From Enterocloster asparagiformis (GTDB lineage: Bacteria > Bacillota > Clostridia > Lachnospirales > Lachnospiraceae), in the NCBI GenBank assembly GCA_018380885.1, contig JAGZSY010000023.1:1-64000 (forward strand): 64,000 nucleotides of DNA. Reading direction: 5' to 3'. The notes below the pieces were generated by a model. It saw nothing but the letters and a program-made list of their open reading frames with translations. It had not been told where the DNA came from and made no database searches. How positions within the stretch are numbered: the first letter of the stretch is position 1; each line of letters opens with the position of its first letter. The position numbers and the translations under genes were made by a program. Below are positions 52,247-61,153 of this stretch, in pieces.

Positions 52247-55200
52247 CTAATACAGCACACTCAAAGATACCGCCAGCACTGCGACAGCCGCTGCGCCCTT
52301 GGTGCCTCTGGGCAGCCTGCTGCCCGCCCCGGTTCTCTCGCCGGCCTCTATGGCGTAGACTCCGGTATGTTTCAGGCTGACGTGAGCCCTGCCGTCCCTA
52401 TAGTCTACGGGGACAGACCGGCCGTCCTCCCCCTTGCACACCGGCTTTCCGCTCTTGTTTTGCGGTTCGTACCTCAAATCCACCGAAAAATCGGCATCCG
52501 GAAATTCCGTTATCTCGCTCTGTCCGGCCCAGAACCGCACTTTAAACTGGTCGCCGTCCAGCCGTTCCAGGCAGGCCGAAAAAGCTTCGTCCGCTGCGAT
52601 ATCCATCTGTTTTAAGCTTTCCGAGCCAATCACCACCCGAATCCCGTCCCCCAGAAGCGTGACCGATTGCGGATTGGCTTTCAACTGATCATCCAGCATA
52701 TCCTTTGACAATATGACTTCCGCATTCTTTATACAGTCCAGAGCAGCGCCGCCCGCCGGGTGGTCTGCCCCCGCTTGCGCGCGGCTCGCCGCTCCCCCGG
52801 CGCTGTCCCGGCCTGTTTCCGCCCCGGACAGCCCATTTCCCCGGTTCTCCGCTGTTTCCTGATCCACCCCGGCGCGGGAACCGCCGGAAGGCCGCGCGCT
52901 GCCGCCATCCTGTTGTCCGGCGTCGTTCATTGGCTGTTCGCCGCTGCCGGAAGGCGGTTCACCAGTGCCTGGTTTTAGCGCATCGCCGGCGTCCTGGGGT
53001 ACCACGGTCTGGGGACTGCCTGTTGGGCCTCTGTCGGGCTGAGTACCGCCCGCTTGGTCCTGGCCGGGCTGAGTACCGGCTGTTTGGCCTCCACCAGGCT
53101 GAGGGCCGCCTGTCTGGAGACCGCTTGTCTGGCCTCCGCCGGGCTGAGTGCCGGCTATTTGGCCTCCACCAGGCTGAGGACCGCCTGTCTGGCCTCCGTC
53201 ATTCTGAGTCCCGTCTGCCGGGCCTCCGCCGGGCTGAGTACCGTCGGGCTGGCCTCCGCCGCCCGGTTTACTCTGCCCGTTTCCTCCCGGCATTTCATTT
53301 TGTCCTCCGCCCAGCCACGGAAAGGGACCTCCGCTGCCGGGAGGCTCAATTCCCTGATCCGCACGGTCGGCCCCGTCCCGGTCGCCATGGCCGTTCCGGT
53401 CGGCGTCGCTTTCAAAATAGGAAAACGGCACGGCCTCCGACTGCCCATCCATGGGGCCTCCGTCAACAGACAGCATAAACAGATAGCGTCTGTTCATTTC
53501 CAGGCCATCCAGCGCCGCCATCGTCGGAGTAACCATGGCCTCGTACCTGGAAATGGCCGATACATCCCGCCAGCTCACCCCATCGTCCGTGGAATACAGC
53601 AGGCTGATCTGGTTCGCTCCGGTAATCTCTTCAAAAAAGCGAAAAGCCACGGTTCTTTCCATGCGGAATATTTCCTGAATATGCGGCCGCCCCGACTCCA
53701 CAACCTTGACGGGTACCTGAACCTCCGGAAGCTCCACAATCAACCAGTCGGGCGTCTCCTCCGGGCGGCAAACCGCCATATAAATTCCGGGCCCGTCGAT
53801 ATCCCCAAAGGGATTCTCCCAGATAACGGGCACTTTAAAGGAAACCGACTCCTCTATACCCTCCACATCGTAAAACACATACTCCAGCGACGGCTCCTGC
53901 TCCCGTCTCAAGTCGTAAAGCGTACTCCCCGCCGCAAGGCTGATCCCATTTTCCTCCAATCTGGCGTTTCCCATGGCTTTCCGGTTGATCACCCGGGCTT
54001 TTGCCGGGACAGGCGCAAGCTCCGCCATATCCGCGAGAATCTCTCCGTTCCCGCTCACCGACGCCCCGTCTGCCCTCACCCTGCACATTTTGAGGGTTAC
54101 ATCCCCGTCCGCGCGTATCCCGATGCTCTCCCGGCCCTGCGCCTCCACAATAACCGATTCAATACGGCATTCACGCGTATCGCGCCAATCTATTCCCACG
54201 CTTCCGCGTCCGGACACCGATATGTATGCTCCATTGGTTCGCAATGCCGGCCTCTGCCCGCCTGAACCCGCCAACGCGATTCCTACCGCTTCATCTCCCT
54301 CTGCCCGGACCTCCACACCGTCCTCCAGCCTCAACTCACCGGCAACCTGAAACAGCGTATGGGAATCGGCGTTTTCCTCAAACACAATCGGCCCCTGGAT
54401 TTCAAACGAAGCCCCCGCTGGTATTACAATCCCATACCCGTCCATATCCACCCGCACCGCGTCCTCCGCCTGTACGGAAACTTCCTGTCCCGGCTCCAGC
54501 ACGATATCCGCACCCAATTGAATATCCCCGCCGCCCCCTTCCAACCATTCGCACAGTTCCTCCACCGTACTGCAATTCTGATCGACGGCAGGCAGGCTGA
54601 CGGATGGAGTCGCTATCCCAGGCGCAAACAGTTCCATATCCGGCTCAATCAACTCTTCCAATTGGTCCAGTTCGTCCGGCTCACCCAACTTGTCCGGCTC
54701 GTCCCGCTTATCCAACTCGCCCAACCCATCCAATTCACCCGACTCGTCCAATTCATCCGACTCGTCCAGTTCATCCGGCCCGTTCCACTCGCCCGGCTTA
54801 TCCAACTTGTCCGAGTCATCCTGCTTGTCCGAGTCGTCTGGCTCATCCAACTTATCTGTCTCGTCCGGCTCGTCCCACTTATCTGTCTCATCCAACCCAT
54901 CCAGTTCATCCGACTCGTCCGGCTCATCCCATTTGTCCAGCTCATCTAGTTCGTTCGACTCGTCCAGTCCGTTCGTGTCGTCTGCCTCATCCAGATCGTC
55001 CAACTGGTTTCGTTCGCCTAACCCGTCCATCTCATCCAACTCGTCCACACTGCCCAGCCCGTTCGCCGCTCCCAGCTCATTTGCCGCAGCCCGCTCGTCC
55101 GACACGCCCAGCCCGTTCGCCGCTCCCAACTCGTCCACCGCAGCCCGCTCGTCCGACACGCCCAGCCCGTTCGCCGCTCCCAGCTCATTTGCCGCAGCCC

Positions 55201-55431
55201 GCTCGTCCGACACGCCCAGCTCGTTCGCCGCTCCCAGCTCGTCCACCGCAGCCCGCTCATTCGCCGCTCCCAGCTCATTCCGTCCGCCCTCAAAATAAGC
55301 AGCCCCACTCCGCGCATTGCCCCCGCGGCACCGGCCGCCGCCTTCCCGTACACAACAGGAGCGTTTCCACCCCGGATCAGAAGCACCGCCAGCAGTACCG
55401 CCGTCAGGCACTTGAACATTTGTTTCCCCAT
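52247..55431 (-). CDS. Repeat-rich anchored surface protein, reading frame interrupted near the signal peptide
   Basis: The main frame (52247-55411) encodes about 1050 residues with no ribosome site or signal peptide. The ATG at 55429-55431, directly after the response-regulator stop and after AGAGGAGATTAA, opens a clear signal peptide (MFKCLTAVLLAVLL) in another frame. One extra G in the GGGGG run at 55320-55324 would join the two. The protein then has 18-residue repeats (GVSDERAAxxELGAANGL), an Asp/Glu/Leu-rich repeat of about 160 residues (DELDESDELDE), a beta-rich domain, a Gly/Gln/Pro repeat tail (GGGQTAGTQP) and a C-terminal membrane span. It is probably an adhesin or matrix-like protein, off or phase-variable in this sequence. 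Confidence 0.7.
53000..53290 (-). repeat. Gly/Gln/Pro-coding imperfect tandem repeats
   Basis: The surface protein gene contains degenerate tandem units encoding variants of GGGQTAGTQP and GGGQTSGLQT (about 30 bp each) between its beta-rich and C-terminal domains. They probably form an extended wall-spanning stalk. A similar but distinct Pro/Gln repeat is found in the FecR-type protein at 20.7-21.1 kb. Confidence 0.65.
55055..55270 (-). repeat. 54-bp in-frame tandem repeats near the 5' end of the surface protein gene
   Basis: Three nearly identical 54-bp units end at 55108, 55162 and 55216 and encode GVSDERAA(A/V)(N/D)ELGAANGL; shorter degenerate units flank them. The unit is a multiple of three, so copy-number change would alter length without changing frame. 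The high identity between units indicates recent slippage or recombination. Confidence 0.8.
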
Positions 55432-56145
55432 TTAATCTCCTCTTGTTCTCTCCGGATCGTATATCTCCAAATGATATCCCCTGGACTTTTCACTGATGAT
55501 ATCCGCGACCCGCGCCCCATCACTGCTCTTCAGTTTTTTTCTCAAATTCGAAATATGGACCCAGACCGTGCGGATATCCCGGTTATCGTCCATATCCCAA
55601 ACCGCCTCGTACAATTCCTGGGCGGTAACGCAGCCCCCATAATTGTCTAAAAGCAGATACAGAATCTGAAATTCCTTAGGTTTTAACAGCATATCCCTGC
55701 CGTCTACATACGCCCTCTGCGTGGTGCCGTTCAAATACAGCCTTCCGCTTCCGGCCCGCAGTATATCGGACCGGAACCGCTCCATCTTTCTCAGGTGGGC
55801 CTCGATTCTGGCGATCAGCTCCTCCGCCTCATAGGGTTTGGTCATATAGTCGTCCCCTCCGGCCCTGAGTCCCTGCACAATCTGGCCGCTCTCAGCCAGG
55901 CTAGTCAGGAACAAAACAGGCCCTCTGAAGTCCCCCCTGATCTCCCGGCAGAGCTCAACCCCCGAGCCGTCCGGCAGCATAATATCCAACACGATCAAAT
56001 CCGGCAGGTCGCCCGCCAGGGCCTGCCTGGCCTGCTTTATGGTCCGGACTGTTGTCACCCGGTATCCTCTGCCCTCCAGCTGTTTTCTGTTATATGCCTG
56101 TATTTCCGCCTCATCCTCGCAAAGAAGAATATGATATTTTCTCAC
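55432..56145 (-). CDS. OmpR/PhoB-family response regulator
   Basis: A 237-residue regulator: a receiver domain (about 1-118) with acidic CEDE, phospho-acceptor Asp54 in LIVLDIMLPD and Lys in DYMTKPYEAEEL, and a C-terminal winged helix (about 135-230) with LLKPKEFQILYLLLDNYGG and VWVHISNLRKKLKS. The start is GTG after GGAGGGCGGGCA. No classical kinase is adjacent. Its stop codon touches the ATG of the repeat-rich surface protein, so the two are coupled and the regulator may control that protein. Confidence 0.93.
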   Translation of the reverse strand: MRKYHILLCEDEAEIQAYNRKQLEGRGYRVTTVRTIKQARQALAGDLPDLIVLDIMLPDGSGVELCREIRGDFRGPVLFLTSLAESGQIVQGLRAGGDDYMTKPYEAEELIARIEAHLRKMERFRSDILRAGSGRLYLNGTTQRAYVDGRDMLLKPKEFQILYLLLDNYGGCVTAQELYEAVWDMDDNRDIRTVWVHISNLRKKLKSSDGARVADIISEKSRGYHLEIYDPERTRGD

Positions 56146-56226
56146 TGCCCGCCCTCCGCTCCATCCCGTTTCATGGACCGCTTCCTCTACGGATTCATGC
56201 CTTTATCGTTTCGGTAATTTTTTATT

Positions 56227-56284
56227 ATTATAAAGGGAATCCCGTACAATTACAAGAAGTCTCTTTGCAGGCGCAAGAGACTTC
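56227..56284 (-). promoter_or_regulatory. Promoter of the OmpR-type regulator with upstream inverted repeat
   Basis: On the minus strand TTGTAA (56250-56255) and a perfect TATAAT (56227-56232) are separated by 17 bp. Touching the -35 box is a perfect 10-bp inverted repeat, GAAGTCTCTT (56256-56265) and AAGAGACTTC (56275-56284), with a 9-bp gap. Its place is ideal for a dimeric activator, possibly the regulator itself. It lacks a U-tract, so it does not look like a terminator. Confidence 0.55.
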
Positions 56285-56392
56285 CTTAAGTATTCTTCCC
56301 ACGATCGGGTGGCTTGCAGACGTACATCGCTTAAAAACATGTGCCGCAGGGCGCACATAACGAACCCCCGGCGACAAAAGCCCCATATCCCC

Positions 56393-56597
56393 AATTAATC
56401 AAACACTCCGTCGAAATCCGTCTTTTCGGCCTCTCCCCGTCTCCATCCTCCGCATAAGATATGTGCTCTACACTATGGTCTCCCCTTCGGAAGCGCAGAA
56501 TTATATCCTGATCTTCACCCGGGTCAGAAGGACTCCGGTCATCTTCCGAGACTGAGCAGAAGAGCGCTCCCGGGTTGATTTTACAATTATTAACAGA
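56393..56597 (-). pseudogene. Decayed fragment of the 5' end of a GH13 amylase gene
   Basis: Minus-strand translation gives NCKINPGALFCSVSEDDR...DPGEDQDIILRFRRG...EHISYAEDG, which aligns with the start of the intact GH13 protein (NCREINREALFCSATEDYR...DEDQDVLLRFRTG...EHVYYVEDG). Further on the frame shifts; in the new frame EAEKTDFDGVFD matches EIEKADSDELFD and then meets a stop where the intact gene has Tyr. The rest of the 700-residue protein is absent. The DNA is also visibly alignable with 19.39-19.64 kb. It is a non-functional remnant in the same orientation as the intact gene. Confidence 0.82.
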
Positions 56598-56665
56598 AAA
56601 CACGCGAAGAAACAGGGCTGGTCCTTTTCCTGTGCAACCGCAGATTAACGAAAAAATAGACAATG

Positions 56666-56693
56666 AAAAACCCGGCGGGGTGGCCGGGTTTTT
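56666..56693. terminator. Rho-independent terminator-like hairpin
   Basis: AAAAACCCGGC and GCCGGGTTTTT flank a 6-base loop. It has T-runs on both strands, so it can terminate in either direction. It isolates the accessory block from the ftsH side. Confidence 0.7.
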
Positions 56694-56916
56694 CAGGAGA
56701 AGGTATTTCGTTTCTTATGGGGTGTAGCAAAAACTATATAATGTATTGGGGGGGTTACGTATATTATAATAGCATGGCCCTCAAAAAAAGTGTGCACAAA
56801 CATGCAAAAGTTTCATTTTCTTTTCTATGCAAGATTTACAGCCTCACTTGTTTCCATTTTCTCCCAATATTAAAACTTTCACAAACAAAGTACACATTTG
56901 CCACGTCAATCTAAAA
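56694..56916. other. AT-rich spacer without recognisable genes
   Basis: This stretch between the terminator and the ftsH terminator is AT-rich, contains a run of seven G near 56748, and has only a short unconvincing open frame without ribosome site or family resemblance. I see no RNA gene or att site. Confidence 0.5.
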
Positions 56917-56960
56917 CCACGGCTTGACAGGCGTTTTCAGACGCGCCGTCAAGCCGTGGT
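56917..56960. terminator. Terminator after ftsH
   Basis: ACCACGGCTTGAC pairs perfectly with GTCAAGCCGTGGT (13 bp) around an 18-base loop that can itself form GGCG/CGCC pairs. On the minus strand TTTTAGATT follows, and on the plus strand ATTTTTTTAT. It begins 7 bp after the ftsH stop. Confidence 0.85.
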
Positions 56961-56966
56961 ATTTTT

Positions 56967-58799
56967 TTATACGGTGGCTACAGGCGTCTGAAACAACGCC
57001 TCAAACTCTTCCTGGCCGATCTTTTCCTTCTCGATCAGCAGCTTAGCACAGCTGTGCAGTACGTACTCATACTCCTTGATAATAGAGCTGGCCTTCTGAT
57101 AGCAGTCGTCGATAATCCGCTTCACCTCGCTGTCGATGGTATCCGCCATACCGTTGCCGTAGCTCTTGGTATGGGCCAAGTCGCGGCCGATAAACACCTC
57201 GTCGTCATCGCTGCCGTACTGGATCATGCCCACCTTGTCGGACATACCGTACTGGGTCACCATGGAACGGGCAATCTGCGTCGCCTGTTTGATATCCTGG
57301 GAAGCGCCTGTGGTAATGTCGTCGAAAATCAGCTCCTCGGCAATCCGTCCGCCCAGGTCCACCATGATATTCTGCAGCATCTTGCCCCGGGAGTTAAACA
57401 TCTCATCCCGCTCCGGCAGCGGCATGGTGTAACCGGCAGCCCCCACACCGGTGGGGATAATGGAAATCGTGTGGACCGGCCCCACATCGGGCAGCACGTG
57501 GAACAGAATCGCATGCCCGGCCTCGTGGTAAGCCGTAATCCGCTTATCCTTCTCGGTAATCACCTTGCTGCGCTTCTCAGCGCCGATGCCCACCTTCACA
57601 AAGGCCCTGTCGATATCCGACTGGCGGATAAACCGGCGGCCTTCTCTGGCGGACAGGATGGCGGCCTCGTTCATCAGATTTTCCAGGTCTGCGCCGGTGA
57701 ATCCCGCGGTGGTCTGCGCAACTCTGCGCAAATCCACATCCTCGCCCAGCGGCTTATCCTTGGCGTGTACCTTCAGAATCTCCTCGCGGCCTTTCACATC
57801 CGGTCTGCCCACCGCCACCTTGCGGTCGAAACGGCCCGGACGCAGGATCGCGGGATCCAGAATATCCACCCGGTTGGTGGCCGCCATGACGATGATTCCC
57901 TCGTTGACGCCGAAGCCGTCCATCTCCACCAGGAGCTGGTTTAACGTCTGCTCGCGCTCGTCGTGGCCGCCGCCCATGCCCGTGCCCCTGCGGCGGGCGA
58001 CAGCATCGATCTCGTCGATAAATACGATACAGGGCGAATTTTTCTTCGCCTCCTCAAACAGATCGCGGACACGGGACGCGCCCACGCCTACGAACATTTC
58101 CACAAAATCCGAACCGGAAATAGAGAAGAAGGGCACGCCCGCCTCCCCGGCAACCGCCTTGGCCAGGAGCGTTTTTCCCGTTCCGGGCGGTCCCACAAGC
58201 AACAGGCCCTTGGGGATTCTGGCGCCTACGTTGGTGTACTTCTGCGGGTTGCGCAGGAAATCCACCACCTCCTCCAGCTCTTCCTTCTCTTCCTCCAGGC
58301 CGGCAACGTTGCTGAAATTCACCTTATTATCCCGGCTCATCCGCGCGCGGCTCTTGCCGAAATTCATCATCCGGGCATTGGCCCCGCCTCCTCCGGCGCT
58401 GCGGTTCATCACCATGATAATAATCACCACCACCACGGTGGAGAGCAGAATCGGAAGCGCGACGGTCAGCAGGATATTCTCCTGTGGCACGTCGGTGACG
58501 TTGTAATTATCGATGCCGCTCTGCCGCAGCAGCAGCTCGACCTCGTTTACATCCGTAACGTACATCTGCTTCTCAGTACCATCCGCCATATTGATAATCA
58601 CCTCGCCCGTAGGCACCTGGGGATTCTGGTTGATGGTGACCTGCGCTACCCTCGCATGGTCCTCCGACAGTAATGTTACCAGTTCCTGATGCGTGATTTT
58701 ATCCGCCGCGCCCTGGTGGGGCAGCATCGCCGCCATGGCGATCAGGATCAGCATCAGAAGCACAAATCCAAATCCTCTAAATGTCGACTGCTGTCTCAA
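56967..58799 (-). CDS. ftsH: ATP-dependent zinc metalloprotease FtsH
   Basis: A 610-residue membrane protease that degrades misfolded and regulatory membrane proteins. There are two N-terminal membrane spans (about 8-25 and 105-127), then the AAA+ domain with Walker A GPPGTGKT (about 202), Walker [12 protein letters not shown] and the SRH arginines ([18 protein letters not shown]). The zinc-protease domain has HEAGH near residue 425 and the third ligand in the following helix. The start is TTG with GGAGGCAATTCG upstream. It is last in the tilS-hpt-ftsH run, the standard Firmicutes order. Confidence 0.97.
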   Translation of the reverse strand: MRQQSTFRGFGFVLLMLILIAMAAMLPHQGAADKITHQELVTLLSEDHARVAQVTINQNPQVPTGEVIINMADGTEKQMYVTDVNEVELLLRQSGIDNYNVTDVPQENILLTVALPILLSTVVVVIIIMVMNRSAGGGGANARMMNFGKSRARMSRDNKVNFSNVAGLEEEKEELEEVVDFLRNPQKYTNVGARIPKGLLLVGPPGTGKTLLAKAVAGEAGVPFFSISGSDFVEMFVGVGASRVRDLFEEAKKNSPCIVFIDEIDAVARRRGTGMGGGHDEREQTLNQLLVEMDGFGVNEGIIVMAATNRVDILDPAILRPGRFDRKVAVGRPDVKGREEILKVHAKDKPLGEDVDLRRVAQTTAGFTGADLENLMNEAAILSAREGRRFIRQSDIDRAFVKVGIGAEKRSKVITEKDKRITAYHEAGHAILFHVLPDVGPVHTISIIPTGVGAAGYTMPLPERDEMFNSRGKMLQNIMVDLGGRIAEELIFDDITTGASQDIKQATQIARSMVTQYGMSDKVGMIQYGSDDDEVFIGRDLAHTKSYGNGMADTIDSEVKRIIDDCYQKASSIIKEYEYVLHSCAKLLIEKEKIGQEEFEALFQTPVATV

Positions 58800-58856
58800 C
58801 GAATTGCCTCCTTAACCCTCGATTGTTATGATGCCGGTCCGATCCGGCTGGCCTGA

Positions 58857-59381
58857 CTATAGCTCCACTACGCCGATGTAGGGCAAATTCCGGTACTTCT
58901 GGTCGTAGTCCAGGCCATAACCCACTACGAACTCGTCAGGAATGGTAAAGCAGGTATAATCCACATGCACCTGTTTCTTCACCCGGCGCTCCGGTTTGTC
59001 CAGAAGGGTGCACAGATGGATGCTGTTCGGCCTGCGCTGCTTTAAAACCTCGATCAGGTAGGCCAGCGTGCGCCCGGAGTCAATAATATCCTCCACAATC
59101 AGCACATCCTTGCCCTCAAGCGGTTCATCCAGATCCTTGATGATCTTTACCACACCGCTGGACTCAGTCCCCGCTCCGTAGCTGGTCACGGACATAAAAT
59201 CCATGGAAACGGGAACAGTCAGGCGCTTCGCCAGCTCGCAGGTAAAAAATACGCCTCCCTTTAAAATACAGATCAGATGTATCTGCCTTCCCGCATAGTC
59301 CTCGCTGATCTTTGCTGCGATCTCATTGATCTTTGTATCCACTTCCTCTTCTGTCAACAACACACGAATCTTATCTGCCAT
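58857..59381 (-). CDS. hpt: Hypoxanthine phosphoribosyltransferase
   Basis: A 174-residue purine salvage enzyme that converts hypoxanthine or guanine plus PRPP to IMP or GMP. The PRPP-binding motif VLIVEDIIDSGRTL is at about residues 93-106, and the N-terminal KGGVFF and the C-terminal VDYTCFTIPDEFVVGYGLDY are family hallmarks. I chose the ATG at 59381 because GGAGGAAAAAACC precedes it; a start 21 bases upstream lacks a site. It lies 22 bp after tilS. Confidence 0.96.
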   Translation of the reverse strand: MADKIRVLLTEEEVDTKINEIAAKISEDYAGRQIHLICILKGGVFFTCELAKRLTVPVSMDFMSVTSYGAGTESSGVVKIIKDLDEPLEGKDVLIVEDIIDSGRTLAYLIEVLKQRRPNSIHLCTLLDKPERRVKKQVHVDYTCFTIPDEFVVGYGLDYDQKYRNLPYIGVVEL

Positions 59382-59403
59382 GGTTTTTTCCTCCGTTTTC
59401 ATC

Positions 59404-60954
59404 CTATTTTATCGCATCACTGGCCGGATTTTCCGGGTCGGGGGATTCCATCCGGACCTCCAGCACCCTGACCGTGTCCGGCCCGATTTTGTAATATTCA
59501 CTGATCCGATAGCCCACAATCCACAGGATATGGCTTCCGTCCGCCAAAAGCTGTATGGAGTCCCGCTCTTCTCTGGGTATCTTTTCATCGATCATAAAGC
59601 GACGGACCGTTTTTGTCCTGCCGTCCGCCAGCGTGATGTAGTCGCCGGTCTGCCGGCTCCGGACCACGGGCATACCCTTTATTTTACCACAGTCAAACCA
59701 TTTCGTATACTGGTTTTTGGGAATTTCTGTCCCTTTTTTATAAGAAAAATACCGGAAAACCGCCTCCGCCTGCGGCCGTCTGCTCAACGCCTCCGGGCGG
59801 TGTAAAACCACCCCTTCATACTCCCGAACGGCCCTCACTGAATAGGGCAGATTCTGGCTGTGCCCGGCCGGCATCCCGAACAGCCGCAGCACCTGATCCA
59901 CGTGCCCGGAGGTGAGATCCCTGATCCGGCCGCCCACGCTGGCCATCACCTGGTAGATCACATAGGAGCGCAGAATCTCCGGAAGTCCGTCAAACTGCTC
60001 AGCCGGAATCAGCGCGCGCCCTTCCTCCTCCCGCACAAACCTGCCGACCCACTCCTGCGCCTGCGCGGACAGATAATCGTCCGCCTGTGAGGCCAGGCGT
60101 CCCATGCGCAAAATGCTCTCGGCCGCACCGGGATTCACCTGCTCCTTTAGCATGGGCATGAGCTGCCTGCGTATGCGGTTGCGGGTGTAGAAGTCCGTTT
60201 GGTTGGTGGAATCCTCGCAGAAGGACAGCTTCCGGCTGGCCAGCCATTCCAGAATTTCCTCCCGCGTCACTGCGATCAGCGGTCGTATCACCCTGCCCCG
60301 CACCGGGCGCATGCCGCCCAGACCTTTTAAACCGCTGCCGCGGCACAGGTTGTGGAGAATGGTCTCCGCCTGGTCGTCAAGCTGGTGCGCCACCGCGATC
60401 CTTACCTGCCGCGTCTCCATCCCTGGCGGGCCGTCCTGGTCTATCCCAGACTCCCCGGCATCCCCTGTGCCAGGTATCCCGGCCTCATCCGCCCCGGTCC
60501 TCTCAGCCTCGTCCATCCCAGCTCTCCCGGCAGCCCCTGTGCCAGGCATCCCATCCTCGTCTATCCCATCCCCTAGGGCGTCCCCGCGCTCCCACTCCTG
60601 CGCATACGCCTCAAACGCCCGGTACCGCAGCAGCCTTCCGGCCTCCTCCTCGGACAGCTTTTCCGCCCGGGCGAAGCCCCGCACGTCCACCTGTCTCAGC
60701 AAAAAAGGCACCTTAAGGCGCCCGCACAGCTGCCGCACAAACTCCGCGTCACGGTCCGCCTCTGCTCCCCGCAGCCCGTGGTGCACGTGGATCGCCCGCA
60801 CCTCAATGCCCATATCCCGGCGCAGACCGCATAACAGCGCTAAGAGGCAGACGGAATCTGCCCCTCCTGACACGGCCGCGACCACCCGGCCGCCCTGCCG
60901 CAGCATATGAAATTGCTCAATCGTCTCCAGAAATTTCTGACGTACCTCGTCCAT
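59404..60954 (-). CDS. tilS: tRNA(Ile)-lysidine synthase with low-complexity insertion
   Basis: A 516-residue enzyme that modifies C34 of tRNA-Ile(CAU) to lysidine using ATP and lysine. The PP-loop SGGADS is at residues 29-34, then HVHHGLRGAEADRDAEF, and HQLDDQAETILHNLCRGSGLKGLGGM. Between them, about residues 122-182 form an insert of Gly/Asp/Glu/Pro-rich imperfect repeats (GMPGTGAAGRAGMDEAERTG) not usual for the family, which is normally about 430-470 residues. C-terminal TilS substrate domains follow. The ATG at 60954 is preceded by GGTGGAGAAA. Confidence 0.95.
   Translation of the reverse strand: MDEVRQKFLETIEQFHMLRQGGRVVAAVSGGADSVCLLALLCGLRRDMGIEVRAIHVHHGLRGAEADRDAEFVRQLCGRLKVPFLLRQVDVRGFARAEKLSEEEAGRLLRYRAFEAYAQEWERGDALGDGIDEDGMPGTGAAGRAGMDEAERTGADEAGIPGTGDAGESGIDQDGPPGMETRQVRIAVAHQLDDQAETILHNLCRGSGLKGLGGMRPVRGRVIRPLIAVTREEILEWLASRKLSFCEDSTNQTDFYTRNRIRRQLMPMLKEQVNPGAAESILRMGRLASQADDYLSAQAQEWVGRFVREEEGRALIPAEQFDGLPEILRSYVIYQVMASVGGRIRDLTSGHVDQVLRLFGMPAGHSQNLPYSVRAVREYEGVVLHRPEALSRRPQAEAVFRYFSYKKGTEIPKNQYTKWFDCGKIKGMPVVRSRQTGDYITLADGRTKTVRRFMIDEKIPREERDSIQLLADGSHILWIVGYRISEYYKIGPDTVRVLEVRMESPDPENPASDAIK
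60440..60570 (-). repeat. Imperfect tandem repeat inside tilS
   Basis: Related segments containing CCCGGCA(T/G)CCCCTGTGCCAGG recur about 75 bp apart in the part of tilS that encodes the Gly/Asp/Glu-rich insertion. They encode GIPGTGDAGESGID and GMPGTGAAGRAGMD. The repeat keeps the reading frame, so the insert probably grew by tandem duplication. Confidence 0.65.
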
Positions 60955-61153
60955 TTTCTCCACCCTGCGCCGCAGGCGAAAGGCCTTAAAACGCCTTGCA
61001 CCGGCGTTTCTGTGGCCCCGCTTCCTGCGGGGTCTGTTGTCATCAGCTTCCAATGACTATACTATAACCGCAAATCAGGCAGTTTGCAATGACTAATTTG
61101 CTATGATTTACCGGCTCCACTGGCCGGCGCCCAACCGCCCGGCTCCGGCCGCC

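Noticed and set aside
52270..52340. LPXTG-like sorting signal (LPRGT) near the end of the surface protein
   Set aside because: The spacing L-P-R-G-T does not match LPxTG. A plain C-terminal membrane span is the safer call.
55055..55270. Possible CRISPR array from regular repeats
   Set aside because: Units are directly adjacent 54-bp in-frame coding repeats with no unique spacers, and no cas genes are present.
54604..55650. Plus-strand open frame rich in Pro, Thr, His and Arg over the surface-protein repeats
   Set aside because: The repeats are multiples of three, so several frames stay open. It has no ribosome site and runs antisense into the response regulator gene.
56663..56914. Plus-strand open frame of 83 codons in the gap before ftsH
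   Set aside because: It overlaps a terminator hairpin, lacks a convincing ribosome site and resembles no family.
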